DNA of 64,000 nt from an uncultured Enterorhabdus sp. (GCA_947649205.1 CANSQM010000007.1:32862-96861), one strand, 5' to 3'; shown: positions 49,634 to 59,500, counted from the first letter of the stretch. The notes: a model not told the origin generated them from the letters alone. Numbers and translations: made by a program.

Positions 49634-50263
49634 ATGGCTGAGAGCAAATTGGTTATGCTGGTGGACACCCAGCGATGCATCGCCTGCAACTCCTGCGCCG
49701 TTGCCTGCAAAGTGGAGAACAACCTGCCGCGGGACGTGTGGTGGAACCGCGTGATGACCGTGGGCGGCCCGCACCTGGACGCCCCCAGCGGCACCTATCC
49801 CGATCTGGAGATGTACAACGTGACCGTGGCCTGCCAGCACTGCGAGAACCCGGCCTGCGTGAAGGTGTGCCCTGTGGGCGCCACCTACAAGGATCCCGAG
49901 ACCGGCGTGGTGCGCCAGGACTACGACAAGTGCATCGGCTGCCGCATGTGCATGTCGGCCTGTCCCTACAACGGCGTGCGCTCCTTCAACTGGGAGGAGC
50001 CGGCCTACCACCTCGACTTCCCCGTGGGCGATCAGGACGTGGCGCCCCACCAGAAGCACGTGGTGGAGAAGTGCACCTTCTGCTGGCACCGCCTGGCGAA
50101 GGGCCTGGCGCCGGCGTGCGTCGAGGCGTGCTCGGCCCGGGCCCGTATCTTCGGCGACGCGAGTGATCCCACCTCTGCGGTGTCGCAAAAACTGAAGGAG
50201 CGCTCGTCCATGCGCCTTTTGGAGGATCGCGATACCGAACCGTCCGTCTATTTCCTCCGGTAG
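49634..50263 (+). CDS. DmsB-like four-cluster [4Fe-4S] ferredoxin subunit
   Basis: A 209-residue protein two bases after the catalytic gene. Cysteine groups are CIACNSCAVAC, CQHCENPACVKVCPVG, CIGCRMCMSACPY and CTFCWHRLAKGLAPACVEAC. It closely resembles the ferredoxin at 1957, including the GxRSFNWEEP segment after cluster 3, so operons one and three are closer relatives of each other than of the DmsC-type operon at 36363. It links the NrfD anchor at 50281 to the catalytic subunit. Confidence 0.94.
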   Translation: MAESKLVMLVDTQRCIACNSCAVACKVENNLPRDVWWNRVMTVGGPHLDAPSGTYPDLEMYNVTVACQHCENPACVKVCPVGATYKDPETGVVRQDYDKCIGCRMCMSACPYNGVRSFNWEEPAYHLDFPVGDQDVAPHQKHVVEKCTFCWHRLAKGLAPACVEACSARARIFGDASDPTSAVSQKLKERSSMRLLEDRDTEPSVYFLR

Positions 50264-50280
50264 CGGGAAGGAGTTGAACT

Positions 50281-51549
50281 ATGTCTGAGTATACGCAAGG
50301 CGGCGCTCTGGCCAACGATGACCTCGATTTCTCGGCGCCGCGCAACAAGGAGCGCGTTGGCGAACGCTCGTCGGCTGTGGTGAAGAGCCCGGCGCTCAAC
50401 ATCGCCATCGGCGTGTCGGCGGCCGTGGTGGTCGCGGGCCTGGCCCTGTGGTTTATGCAGCTGTCGGGCGGCATGGCGCAGACCGCCATGCGCAATCTCG
50501 ATTCCTGGGGCCTCTACATCACCGGCTTCATGTTCTTCGTGGGCCTGTCCGCCGGCGGCCTCATCATCTCGTCGGTCCCGAAGGCCCTCGGCATCGCCGG
50601 CTTCGGCGGCATCTCCAAGGTGGCTGTGATGAGCTCCATCGCCTGCACGGTGGCTGCCATCGGGCTCGTGGTCGTGGACATGGGCCAGCCCTTCCGCGTG
50701 TGGGAGCTGTTCGTGTACTCCAACCTGGGCAGCCCCCTCATGTGGGACATCATCGTGCTGGCCACCTACCTGATCCTGTCCTGCGCCTACCTGTGGGCCC
50801 AGGTGAGGGCCGAGGCCGGGCGCATGTCCCACGCCGCCCTGCGCGCCATCTCGGTGGTCGCGCTCGTCTGCGCCGTGCTCGTGCACTCGGTGACCGCCTG
50901 GATCTTCGGGCTGCAGGGCGGCCGCGAGATGTGGCACACGGCGCTGCTGGCCCCCTGGTTCGTGTCCTCGGCCCTCGTCTGCGGCACGGCGCTGGTCGTC
51001 TGCATCGCCGTCGGGCTGCGCCGCGCCGGCTACCTGGAGCTCGACCAGTCGTACCTCGTCAAGCTCGCGAAGCTGCTGGGCGCCTTCGTGCTCGTGGACC
51101 TGTACTTCTTCGGCTGCGACCTGCTGACCGAGGCCTTCCCCGGCGGCTCGGGCGCCGAGGTGGTGGCCATGCTGACGACCGGCCCGCTCGCCCCGTTCTT
51201 CTGGGTGGAGATTATCGGCTGCGCGGCGTGCGCCGTCGTGTGCCTCACGCCGGCCCTGCGCCGCAACGGGCTGCTCGTGGCGGCCTCCCTGCTGGCCATC
51301 GCGGGCATCTTCTGCAAGCGCGTGCAGCTGCTGGTGGGCGGCTTCCAGATCGCCAACCTGGACTTGCCCTTCGCGATGAACGGGTCGAGCATCACGAACT
51401 GGGAGGGATCCCTGGCCGACGCCTACACCGGCATGGTCTACTGGCCGACGCCCCTGGAGTTCGGCGTGACGCTCGGCGTGGTGGCCCTCGGGTTCCTCAT
51501 CTTCTTCCTGGGCCTGAAGTTCCTGCCCCTGCGTCCGTCGGATCAGTAG
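50281..51549 (+). CDS. NrfD/PsrC-family membrane anchor subunit
   Basis: A 422-residue membrane protein with about ten helices after a hydrophilic N-terminus of about 40 residues. ITGFMFFVGLSAGGLIISSV and LVHSVTAWIFGLQGGREMWH match the paralogue at 2721 nearly residue for residue. It should take electrons from menaquinol and pass them to the ferredoxin subunit. GGGAAGGAG precedes the ATG. The gene is followed by two small electron-transfer candidates, absent from the operon at 1-3923, which suggests a more elaborate electron path here. Confidence 0.92.
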   Translation: MSEYTQGGALANDDLDFSAPRNKERVGERSSAVVKSPALNIAIGVSAAVVVAGLALWFMQLSGGMAQTAMRNLDSWGLYITGFMFFVGLSAGGLIISSVPKALGIAGFGGISKVAVMSSIACTVAAIGLVVVDMGQPFRVWELFVYSNLGSPLMWDIIVLATYLILSCAYLWAQVRAEAGRMSHAALRAISVVALVCAVLVHSVTAWIFGLQGGREMWHTALLAPWFVSSALVCGTALVVCIAVGLRRAGYLELDQSYLVKLAKLLGAFVLVDLYFFGCDLLTEAFPGGSGAEVVAMLTTGPLAPFFWVEIIGCAACAVVCLTPALRRNGLLVAASLLAIAGIFCKRVQLLVGGFQIANLDLPFAMNGSSITNWEGSLADAYTGMVYWPTPLEFGVTLGVVALGFLIFFLGLKFLPLRPSDQ

Positions 51550-51652
51550 GCGCGAGAAGCGAGGGCCGAACCCCTCCAATTCGGTTCTCGCTTTCTTCCG
51601 CATGGGCCGTCTGCCATGGGGCGGGCGGCCCTTATTTGCAGAGAGGGGTTTC

Positions 51653-52015
51653 ATGAAGAAGATCATTGCCACGTTGGCGGTGTTTCTCGTGGCGGGGGCG
51701 GTGGTCGTGGGCGCTGTGGGGATGATCCGGCCGGATGCCCTGGTCGTGCGCCCCGTGACCGCCGAGGCGCCGTGCCCCGTGGTCGGGTGCGCCTCCGGGG
51801 CATGCCACGGGTTCGACGACGTGCCCGCACCCGACGGCGTGACCGAGATGAGTTGTCCTGAGGCAGGGTGCGCCTCGGTGGAGTGCCACGCCTGGGAGTC
51901 GCTCACGGCCCGCTACCATCAGGCGAGCGACGCCAGCCTGAACCTGTGGATCCTCATGCCCGTGGCCCTCGTTGTGGCCCTGGTGGCCCTGGTGAAGAAG
52001 GGAGGTCGCTCATGA
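51653..52015 (+). CDS. Small membrane-anchored protein with two CX4CH haem-c-like motifs
   Basis: A 120-residue protein. Residues 1-24 form an uncleaved or cleaved signal/anchor helix, 97-114 a second helix, with KKGGRS at the end; the loop between should be extracytoplasmic. That loop holds an internal duplication, CPVVGCASGACHGF (41-54) and CPEAGCASVECHAW (68-81), each reading C-P-x2-G-C-A-S-x2-C-H and spaced 27 residues apart. C46-x4-C51-H52 and C73-x4-C78-H79 are CX4CH motifs known to bind haem c in cytochrome c3-type proteins; a further Cys precedes each. It may be a dihaem cytochrome serving the adjacent molybdoenzyme. The stop overlaps the next ATG by three bases. ATG 51653 follows GAGAGGGG. 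Confidence 0.75.
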   Translation: MKKIIATLAVFLVAGAVVVGAVGMIRPDALVVRPVTAEAPCPVVGCASGACHGFDDVPAPDGVTEMSCPEAGCASVECHAWESLTARYHQASDASLNLWILMPVALVVALVALVKKGGRS

Positions 52016-52548
52016 GGAAGATCGTTGTCGACGGGGTGGCGCTCGCCCTGTACGCTGTCGTGTCGCTGCCGGCGCTGACCGGCGTGGCCGCCCACGAGTG
52101 GTTGGGTCTGGGGGTGCTCGTCGTGCTGTTCGCCCACGGGGCGCAGCACTACGATTTCGTGGCCGCCGTGCTGCGGCCGGCTGGGTCGTCGGAAAGTTCC
52201 CGCAGCGCCTCTGGCACCACGGGCAACCGCGTCCCGCGAGCCGTGCGCCCGCGTCGCACCGGCGCGTGGGCGCGGTTGGCGCTGGATGCGGCGCTGCTGC
52301 TCGCCCTGGCCGTAGTGGTGCTGTCGGGGCTCATGGAGTCGGGGGCGGTCCTGCCGGCCCTCGGCTGGTACGCGGAGGGCTACTTTTTCTGGGCCCCGCT
52401 CCATGCGGCCGCAGCCAAGGTGCTTCTCGCGCTCATCGTCGTGCACCTGGCCCTGGACGGGGCCGCCGCCTGGCGCCTGATCGCCCGCGTTCGGGCAACA
52501 TCTCGGGAGGGCGACGGCGGTGCCCCCGATGAGTGCGAGGCCGTCTAA
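52012..52548 (+). CDS. DUF4405-like cytochrome b-type membrane protein
   Basis: A 178-residue protein with four hydrophobic helices and well-placed histidines: His28 (VAAHEW), His42 and His46 (FAHGAQHYDF) in the first pair, and His in PLHAAAAKVLLALIVVHLALDG in the last pair. This matches DUF4405, a haem b-binding four-helix family related to formate dehydrogenase/NiFe hydrogenase cytochrome b subunits. A basic loop of about 35 residues (RPAGSSESSRSASG...) separates the helix pairs. It overlaps the CX4CH protein gene (ATGA), so the two are likely a functional pair moving electrons across the membrane. Confidence 0.8.
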   Translation: MRKIVVDGVALALYAVVSLPALTGVAAHEWLGLGVLVVLFAHGAQHYDFVAAVLRPAGSSESSRSASGTTGNRVPRAVRPRRTGAWARLALDAALLLALAVVVLSGLMESGAVLPALGWYAEGYFFWAPLHAAAAKVLLALIVVHLALDGAAAWRLIARVRATSREGDGGAPDECEAV

Positions 52549-52604
52549 GGGAACGAGGTGGTGAGCGGGGCCTAATCGAGCCGACGAGCCGTCGGGGCCG
52601 ATCC

Positions 52605-52629
52605 GTAGGGCGAGGGCCGTGCCCTCGCC
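52605..52629. repeat. Small palindrome, copy 1
   Basis: GGCGAGGGC-CGT-GCCCTCGCC (52609-52629), preceded by GTAG. The same element with A for G recurs at 54237-54265, so the ATPase gene between is bracketed by it. It could also terminate the molybdoenzyme operon, though it lacks a U-tract. Confidence 0.7.
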
Positions 52630-52802
52630 GCGGCAAGGGCGCGTCCCTCGCTCTATGGGGCGGGTGCGGCGTCTCGTCCCGCGGGGTTGCTGCGGGGGGG
52701 GGTGCGGGGTCGGGTGCGGATGTTCCTGGACCCTGGTGCCCAGGAGAGCGTTCCCTTTCGCATCTTTCGAGACCAAATGTATCAACCTTGACCAAAATCG
52801 AT

Positions 52803-52906
52803 GCAACTTTTGCGAGTTTCAGCCCATTTCTCTTACAACTTTTGCGTCATTTAACCTAAAATCTCCTACAACATTTGCGATTTTCCCAGGTAGATTCCTA
52901 TAGGAA
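52803..52906 (+). promoter_or_regulatory. Three direct repeats and a palindrome upstream of the AAA ATPase gene
   Basis: GCAACTTTTGCG (52803-52814), ACAACTTTTGCG (52835-52846) and ACAACATTTGCG (52868-52879) are spaced 32 and 33 bp, about three helical turns, so all face the same side of DNA. A perfect palindrome TTCCTATAGGAA follows at 52895-52906, next to the ribosome-binding site. The region 52549-52920 holds no gene and is A/T-rich here, unlike its surroundings. Confidence 0.65.
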
Positions 52907-52920
52907 AAGGAATGAGAAAC

Positions 52921-54240
52921 ATGCTGAAGCGAAAGGCCTATGATGCCATTGCCCGCTGGAAGGCGGAGAAGACGACCCAGGGGCTTCTGGTCATGGGGGC
53001 ACGGCAGGTGGGCAAGACCACGACCATTCGCGCCTTCGCTCGCGATCACTTTGCGAGTGTGGCGGAGGTCAACTTCTATCAGAACGTCAGCGCGGTGGAG
53101 ACCGTCAATGGGGCGAAAAATGCCGATGATCTCGTCTTGCGCATTTCCGCTTTGAGCCGTACCGAGATGAAGCCGGGGGAGACGCTCATCTTCCTCGATG
53201 AGGTGCAGGAATGCGCCGACGTGCTCACCCTCGTCAAGTTTCTCATCGAGGGAACGGGGTTCGACATTATCCTGTCAGGTTCGCTCCTCGGCCTGGATGC
53301 GTTCCCCGCACGCTCGCTTCCCGTAGGGTATCTGCAAACTCTCGAGATGTTCCCCCTCGATTTCGAGGAGTTCTGCTGGGCCCGTTCGGTGCCTCCTGCG
53401 GTCTTCGCACAGGCGCAGGCAGCCTGCGCCGAGGTCGAGCCCGTGCCCGACTACATTCACGATCTGCTCATCGATGAGTTCTACAAGTACCTGCTCGTGG
53501 GCGGCATGCCCGATGCCGTGCAGGCGTTCATCGACGAGGGCACGTTGGTGAAAACGCGCAACGCTCAGCGGGCTATCGTCGATCTTTACGAGTACGATAT
53601 CGTGAAGTACGTCGCTGACAAGACCGAAGCGCGGCAGATCGAGCTGGTGTATGAGGCAGTTCCCGTTCAGCTTAACGCACCGAACAAGCGGTTCAAGTAC
53701 ACGCGGCTTGGCAAGAACCTGCGGTTCGCGAATTTGGAGACCGCCTTCGATTGGCTTGAGAGCGCCGGCATCGTGCTCCCCGCGCCGAAGGTGACCGAGC
53801 CGGTGTTCCCGCTGAAGCTGTCGATGGACGCCAGTGCCTTCAAACTGTACTTCAATGACGTGGGCCTGTTGACGTCGCAGCTGATGGGCGATGTCGATGT
53901 CGGGATACTCAACCGACGCTCGGCCATCAACTTCGGTTCCGTCTTCGAGAACGTTGCCGCCCAGGAATTCAGGGCCCATGGGTTCGACCTGTTCTACTAT
54001 CAAACGCGAACCGTGGGGGAAATCGACTTCGTGCTTCAGACGCAGGCGGGGAATGTATTGCTCTGCGAGATAAAGTCGGGCAAGGACTACCGTCGTCACA
54101 GCGCCTTGAACAACCTGCTGAAAACGAAGAACTACGATATAAATGCGGCCCTGGTGTTCTGCGAAGGGAATTGCGAGCGGAAGGGCAACGTGAGCTACTT
54201 GCCGATCTACGCGCTCGACTTCTACCGCAACGAAGAGTAG
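52921..54240 (+). CDS. AAA ATPase with C-terminal DUF4143 (nuclease-like) domain
   Basis: A 439-residue protein. Walker A is GARQVGKTTTIRAFA (about 22-36) and Walker B TLIFLDEVQECADVLTLVK, followed by IILSGSLLGLDAF, the standard AAA_14 (PF13173-type) order; LLVGGMPDAVQAFIDEGT bridges to DUF4143, which ends with FEN..AQEFRAHGFDLFYYQTRTVGEIDFVLQTQAGNVLLCEIKSGKD, a PD-(D/E)xK-like core (Glu-Ile-Asp ... Glu-Ile-Lys). Such proteins are widespread, often multicopy in gut anaerobes; the role is unproven. An ATG at 52912 is an alternative start. Codon and base composition are lower in GC than the neighbours, and repeats bracket the gene, pointing to horizontal acquisition. Confidence 0.88.
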   Translation: MLKRKAYDAIARWKAEKTTQGLLVMGARQVGKTTTIRAFARDHFASVAEVNFYQNVSAVETVNGAKNADDLVLRISALSRTEMKPGETLIFLDEVQECADVLTLVKFLIEGTGFDIILSGSLLGLDAFPARSLPVGYLQTLEMFPLDFEEFCWARSVPPAVFAQAQAACAEVEPVPDYIHDLLIDEFYKYLLVGGMPDAVQAFIDEGTLVKTRNAQRAIVDLYEYDIVKYVADKTEARQIELVYEAVPVQLNAPNKRFKYTRLGKNLRFANLETAFDWLESAGIVLPAPKVTEPVFPLKLSMDASAFKLYFNDVGLLTSQLMGDVDVGILNRRSAINFGSVFENVAAQEFRAHGFDLFYYQTRTVGEIDFVLQTQAGNVLLCEIKSGKDYRRHSALNNLLKTKNYDINAALVFCEGNCERKGNVSYLPIYALDFYRNEE

Positions 54241-54265
54241 GGCGAAGGCCGTGCCTTCGCCCTAC
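54237..54265. terminator. Palindrome copy 2, terminator-like, between convergent genes
   Basis: Perfect 13-bp stem GTAGGGCGAAGGC (54237-54249) / GCCTTCGCCCTAC (54253-54265) around CGT. It includes the TAG stop of the ATPase gene and stands between it and the convergent LCP gene. Confidence 0.65.
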
Positions 54266-54330
54266 GGGTCGGGATATCGGGGCGGTCGCCCTTCGGGGCC
54301 GGTGGGTGCCGGAGCGCGCTTTCGGCCGCC

Positions 54331-55632
54331 CTACTCGGCGGCCTTCACGTCGTCGGTGGTCAGGGCGCCCTCGAGCAGGCCCTCGTAGTCCTGGGGGGAG
54401 CGGGCGTTGGTGGCGGCGCCCAGCTCGGTGTCCGAGGCCTGGGGCTCAGGGATCTCGATATCGGTCTCGGCCGGATCGAGGCCCGCGTCCACGCGGCGCA
54501 TCATGTCCTGCCACTCCTTGTACTGGGTGCCCACGTAGCTGATGCCGTCCTGGTTCAGCGTGTAGCTGGGGCAGGCGGCCGAGTACATGGTGAGCCCCTC
54601 GTCCTTGAAGGTGAGGGCCAGCGACACCAGGTCGCTCACGGAGTAGTCGGTGGTCACGCAGCGAGCGAGGGATTCCACCATGCCGGGAATCTCGGTGGGG
54701 GAGGCATCGAGCACCTTCTTCACGATGGCCTCGATGATCATGCGCTGGGCCTGGGCACGGGAGAAGTCGCCGCCGGACACGGCGTGGCGCTCGCGGGCGA
54801 AGGCCAGGGCCTCATCGCCGTTCAGGGTCTGCTCGCCGGCCTCGATGGTCAGCCCGCTCGTGTCGGAGTAGAAGCCCTCGGGCACGTTCACCTCGATGCC
54901 GCCGAGCTCGTTCACCACGTCCTTCAGCTCCTCGAAGTGCACTTCCACATAGTGGGTGATGGGCACGCCGGCGAAGGCGGACAGCGTTTTCACCGCCTCC
55001 GAGGGGCCGCCGAAGGCGTAGGCGGCGTTGATCTTCTGAGTGCCGTGGCCCTCGATCTCGATCATGGTGTCGCGGGGCACCGACACGAGGTCCACCACGC
55101 CCTTGTTCGGGTCGATGCGGGCGAGCATGGTCACGTCCGAACGGCTGGCGGTCTCGCCCTTGCGGGCGTCGCTGCCGAAGATGCCCACGTAATAGGAGCC
55201 GTCCGTGGCCTTCGGGGCCGCCAACTGCTCCTTCAGCTCCATCTTCTCGGTCTCGTCCATGGACTGGATGGTGCTGTTGATGCCGTTCAGGTACAGGGCC
55301 GCCGCCGTGCCGGCGCCGATGAGCACCACGGCCAGGGCGCCCACGATGCCCAGGGCGATCTTCTTGCCGCGACTCTTCTTGCGGGCCGCCTTGGCCCGGG
55401 CCAGGCTATCGCTGGCTGCGAAGCTGCGGGAGTGGCTCTCGGGGGCCACGGGGCTTTGGGTGGCGGAAAAACCGGTGCCGTCGAAAGCCGAGCGGGTTCG
55501 GCCGTGGCCGGCGCTGCTGCCGTAGCTGCTGGAGGAAGAGCGGCTGTAGGCGGAAAGGTCGGCGGAATGGGCCCCGCGGCGGCGGTTGCCCGAGGGCAGC
55601 GGAGCGGAGTGTTTTCCAGGTCTGTTTGCCAT
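54331..55632 (-). CDS. LytR-CpsA-Psr (LCP) family cell-wall glycopolymer ligase
   Basis: A 433-residue protein. A long basic, Ser-rich cytoplasmic N-terminus (about 1-95) precedes one membrane helix (IALGIVGALAVVLIGAGTAAALYL, about 91-116), then the extracytoplasmic LCP domain: YYVGIFGSDARKGETASRSDVTMLARIDPNKGVVDLVSVPRDTMIEIEG, KINAAYAFGGPSEAVKTL, and GEQTLNGDEALAFARERHAVSGGDFSRAQAQRMIIEAI. Asp and Arg residues binding the lipid pyrophosphate are present. It transfers polymers from lipid carriers to peptidoglycan. No strong ribosome-binding site is seen close to ATG 55632; AGGAGG lies about 22 bases upstream. Confidence 0.92.
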   Translation of the reverse strand: MANRPGKHSAPLPSGNRRRGAHSADLSAYSRSSSSSYGSSAGHGRTRSAFDGTGFSATQSPVAPESHSRSFAASDSLARAKAARKKSRGKKIALGIVGALAVVLIGAGTAAALYLNGINSTIQSMDETEKMELKEQLAAPKATDGSYYVGIFGSDARKGETASRSDVTMLARIDPNKGVVDLVSVPRDTMIEIEGHGTQKINAAYAFGGPSEAVKTLSAFAGVPITHYVEVHFEELKDVVNELGGIEVNVPEGFYSDTSGLTIEAGEQTLNGDEALAFARERHAVSGGDFSRAQAQRMIIEAIVKKVLDASPTEIPGMVESLARCVTTDYSVSDLVSLALTFKDEGLTMYSAACPSYTLNQDGISYVGTQYKEWQDMMRRVDAGLDPAETDIEIPEPQASDTELGAATNARSPQDYEGLLEGALTTDDVKAAE

Positions 55633-55890
55633 AGGGTTCGGCGTCGGACGCCTGCCTCCTTACTGGACCGTAAAGGTTGAGTGTGATGCTTCAAGATACC
55701 AGGAAAGCGGTCTTCGTGGGTTCTTTTCGACGGAATCCCTATCTTGCTGAACGAAACGCAAGGGCACCGCCGAGAGAAAACGTCATTCCCTTGCGGGCGT
55801 TTAGACGTTGCGTCAAGACGACACAGTCGCTAGAATACGCGTTAATGGACACGTTGTTCATTATTGTTCATGCTGTTGAAATGAGGGAAC

Positions 55891-56544
55891 GTGGGTACTG
55901 CCGTACTGGAAATGCTGCCCGCCGAATCGCTGGCTCCGCCCGCTCCGGGCGAGGATCGGCGCATCACCCGCTCGAAGCGGGCCCTGCGCGGGGCGCTTAT
56001 CGCGCTCATCGAGGAGCGGGGACTGGACGCCATCACGGTGAACGACCTGTGCGAGCGGGCCGATCTGAACCGGGGTACCTTCTACAACCATTTCCACGAT
56101 AAGGAAAACCTGCTGACCGCGCTGGAGAACGAAGTGCTGGCCGAAGTTGCCCTGCTGCAGGCCCGGATGCAGAGCGTCACCCTTGGCGACATGCTGGCCT
56201 TCCGGGTGGCCGGTCGCCCGGTGCCGGTGCTCGTGGACCTGTTCGAGTACCTGCGCGGGGAAAGCGATTTTTTGCGGGCGGTGCTCGGCTCCGGGGGCGA
56301 TGTGCGCTTCGGGCCGCGGCTGCGCGAGGCGGTGTGCGAGAACCTCGTGCAGAACATCTTGCACGAGAAGTACCGCACGAACCCCACCCCCTTCGTGTGC
56401 TACTACGTGGCCTTCTACGCCTCGGCCTACTTGGGAATCATCGCCCGATGGGTCGAGAACGGCTGCCCTGAGACTCCCGAGGAAATGGCCCGCATCGCCA
56501 TGCGCCTTCTATTCATCACGCCCGGCGAGCCTATCGAGCTGTAG
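55891..56544 (+). CDS. TetR-family transcriptional regulator
   Basis: A 217-residue regulator. The N-terminal helix-turn-helix is [52 protein letters not shown] (about 28-79), close to the YxAF/DhaS-like TetR group, followed by a C-terminal helical domain. GTG 55891 has GAGGG four bases upstream; ATG 55909 is an alternative. It lies 23 bp before the giant activase-like gene and is probably co-transcribed with it, so it may respond to the substrate or product of that pathway. Confidence 0.9.
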   Translation: MGTAVLEMLPAESLAPPAPGEDRRITRSKRALRGALIALIEERGLDAITVNDLCERADLNRGTFYNHFHDKENLLTALENEVLAEVALLQARMQSVTLGDMLAFRVAGRPVPVLVDLFEYLRGESDFLRAVLGSGGDVRFGPRLREAVCENLVQNILHEKYRTNPTPFVCYYVAFYASAYLGIIARWVENGCPETPEEMARIAMRLLFITPGEPIEL

Positions 56545-56567
56545 GCCCCAGAAGCGAGGAAACTTCC

Positions 56568-59500
56568 ATGAAAAAGAGCAAGTACACCGAGATCATCACC
56601 GAGGCCTCCACGTCCGAGAAGGCGCCCGCCGGCGCCGCCGCAGAGCCCGCGCCGGGCTGCGCCTCCTGCGCCCCGCGCGTGACGACGGCAGAAGAGGCCC
56701 GGGCCAATGCCGCCGAGGCCAGCGCCGCCGCCCCCGCCGCGGCCGAGGCGTGCCCCTACCATATCGGCATCGACGTGGGCTCCACCACGGTGAAGCTCGC
56801 GGTGCTGGACAACGACCACAACATCCTCTGGGCGGTGTACCGCCGCCACCACGCCGATGTGCGCGCCACCATCATCGAGGTGCTGCGCGAGGCGGCCGAG
56901 GCGTACCCTGCCGAGGCCATGACCATCGCCATCACCGGCTCGGGCGGCCTGCTGTTGTCCCAATGGCTGGGCGTCGCCTTCGTCCAGGAGGTCATCGCGT
57001 CCAAGACGGCCGTGGAGACCTTCATCCCCGCCACGGACGTGGCCATCGAGCTGGGCGGCGAGGACGCGAAGATCATCTACTTCGACCACGGTATCGAGCA
57101 GCGCATGAACGGCACCTGCGCCGGCGGCACCGGGGCCTTCATCGACCAGATGGCGGCGCTTCTGAACACCGACGCCGGCGGCCTCAACGAGCTGGCGGCC
57201 GACCACAGCACCATCTACCCCATCGCCAGCCGCTGCGGCGTGTTCGCCAAGACCGACGTGCAGCCGCTTTTGAACGAGGGGGCCCGGCGCGAGGACATCG
57301 CCGCCTCCATCTTCCAGTCGGTGGTCACCCAGACCATCTCGGGCCTCGCCTGCGGGCGGCCCATCCGCGGCAACGTGGCCTTCCTGGGCGGTCCTTTGCA
57401 GTACCTGCCCGAGCTGCGCAAGCGCTTCTACGAGACGCTGGAGCTGACCGATGAGGCCATCATCGTGCCCGAGAACGCCCACCTGTTCGTGGCCGCGGGC
57501 TGCGCCATCGCCGGGGTGGGCGAGGGGGCCGCCCCCGAGAAGCTCGCGGATGTGCTCGTGCGCCTGGAAGGGCTCGGCGACATGCAGGGCTCCGAAGTGG
57601 TGCGCCTGGCCCCGCTGTTCTCCAACGACGAGGAGCTCGCCGAGTTTCGCGCCCGCCACGATGGCGAGCGCGTGCGCCGCGCGTCGCTTGCGGACTACCG
57701 CGGCGTGGCCTTCCTCGGCATCGATGCCGGCTCCACCACCTTCAAGGCGGCGCTCATCGGCGAGGACGGGGCGCTGCTCTGGTCCACCTACGCCTCTAAC
57801 AAGGGCGATGTGCTCGGGTGCGCCAAGGCCGCCGTGGCCGAGCTGTACCAGGCGCTGCCCAGCGATCCTGCCACGGGTGCGCCGCTTGTGACCATCGGCC
57901 ACGCCACGGTGACCGGCTACGGCGAGGGGCTTCTGCTGGAGGCCCTGCGGGTCGATTCCGGCGAGATCGAGACCGTGGCCCATCTGCGCGGCGCCCAGGA
58001 GATGCTGCCTGGGGTGGAGTTCATCCTGGATATCGGCGGCCAGGATATGAAGTGCCTGCGCGTGAAGGACGGCGTCATCGACCACATCATGCTGAACGAG
58101 GCCTGCTCCTCGGGCTGCGGCAGCTTCATCGAGTCCTTCGCGAGCGGTTTGAACCTGGACGTGGCCGAGTTCGCCGCCACGGCCATTTCCGCCGAGAACC
58201 CCGTGGATCTGGGCAGCCGCTGCACCGTGTTCATGAACTCCCGCGTGAAGCAGGCCCAGAAGGAGGGGGCCACCGTGGGCGACATCGCCGCGGGCCTGGC
58301 CATCTCCGTCATCAAGAACGCCCTGTTCAAGGTCATCAAGATTCGCGACCCGCACGATGTGGGCACCCAGGTCATCGTCCAGGGCGGCACCTTCTTGAAC
58401 GACGCGGTGCTGCGGGCCTTCGAGCAGCTGTCGGAAGTGAACGCCGTGCGCCCCGACATCGCCGGCAACATGGGTGCCTTCGGCGCGGCGCTTCTGGCTC
58501 GCGACCGCTACGAGGACAAGCGCCGCCACACCGAGGGCGTGCCCCTGTCGCCGGATGTGGGCCCGAAGGTGTTCACGAGCGGGCTGTTGTCCCTTGCCGA
58601 GATCGAGGCCCTGGCCCCCACCCATAAGACCGTGCGCTGCAAGGGCTGCTCCAACGCCTGCCTGCTCACGGTGAACGACTTCGGCCGCGATCCGGCCACG
58701 GGCGTCCGCCGGCGCTTCATCACCGGCAACCGCTGCGAGAAGGGCGAGAGCCTGGGCACCGGCACCGAGAAGTCCGACGTGCCGAATCTCTTCGAGTGGA
58801 AGTCCCGGCGGCTCTTCGACGCCTACGAGCCCATCCCCGCAGAAGACGCCTGCGGCACCGTGGGCATCCCGCGGGCCCTCAACCTGTACGAGAACTACCC
58901 CTTCTGGTTCACGTTCTTCACGAAGCTCGGCTACCGGGTGGTGCTGTCCGACCCCTCTACGAAGAAGACCTACGAGGCTGGCATCGAGTCTATGCCGTCG
59001 GAGTCGGTGTGCTATCCGGCGAAGCTCTCCCACGGCCATATCATGAACCTGCTGGCCAAGGAAGGCGACGACGCTGTGGACTTCATCTGGATGCCCTGCT
59101 CCAAGTGGGAGCGCCAGGAGGACGAGACGGCGGGCAACCATTTCAACTGCCCCATCGTGGCCAGCTACCCCGAGGCGCTGCGCCTGAACATCGACGAGCT
59201 GCAGGACGCGCCCGCGGCCTTCGTCGCCCCCTGGCTGCCCTACCACGACAAGGACAAGCTGAAAGAGCGCTTGTACGCCGAGCTGACCGGCACCTTCCGC
59301 GATGAGGTGGGGGCCCACGAGTTCCCCATCACCCAGAAGCAGATCGATGACGCCGTGGACGCTGCCTGGGCCGAGGACGAGGCCTTCAAACGCGACATCC
59401 GGCGCAAGGGCGTGGAAACCCTGGCCTGGATGGAGGAGACCGGTACCCGCGGCATCGTGCTGGCGGGTCGCCCCTACCACCAGGATCCGGAGATCAACCA

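Noticed and set aside
52619..52903. Small plus-strand open frame upstream of the AAA ATPase
   Set aside because: Its apparent TTFASF peptide repeats come from the three DNA direct repeats; there is no ribosome-binding site or homology.
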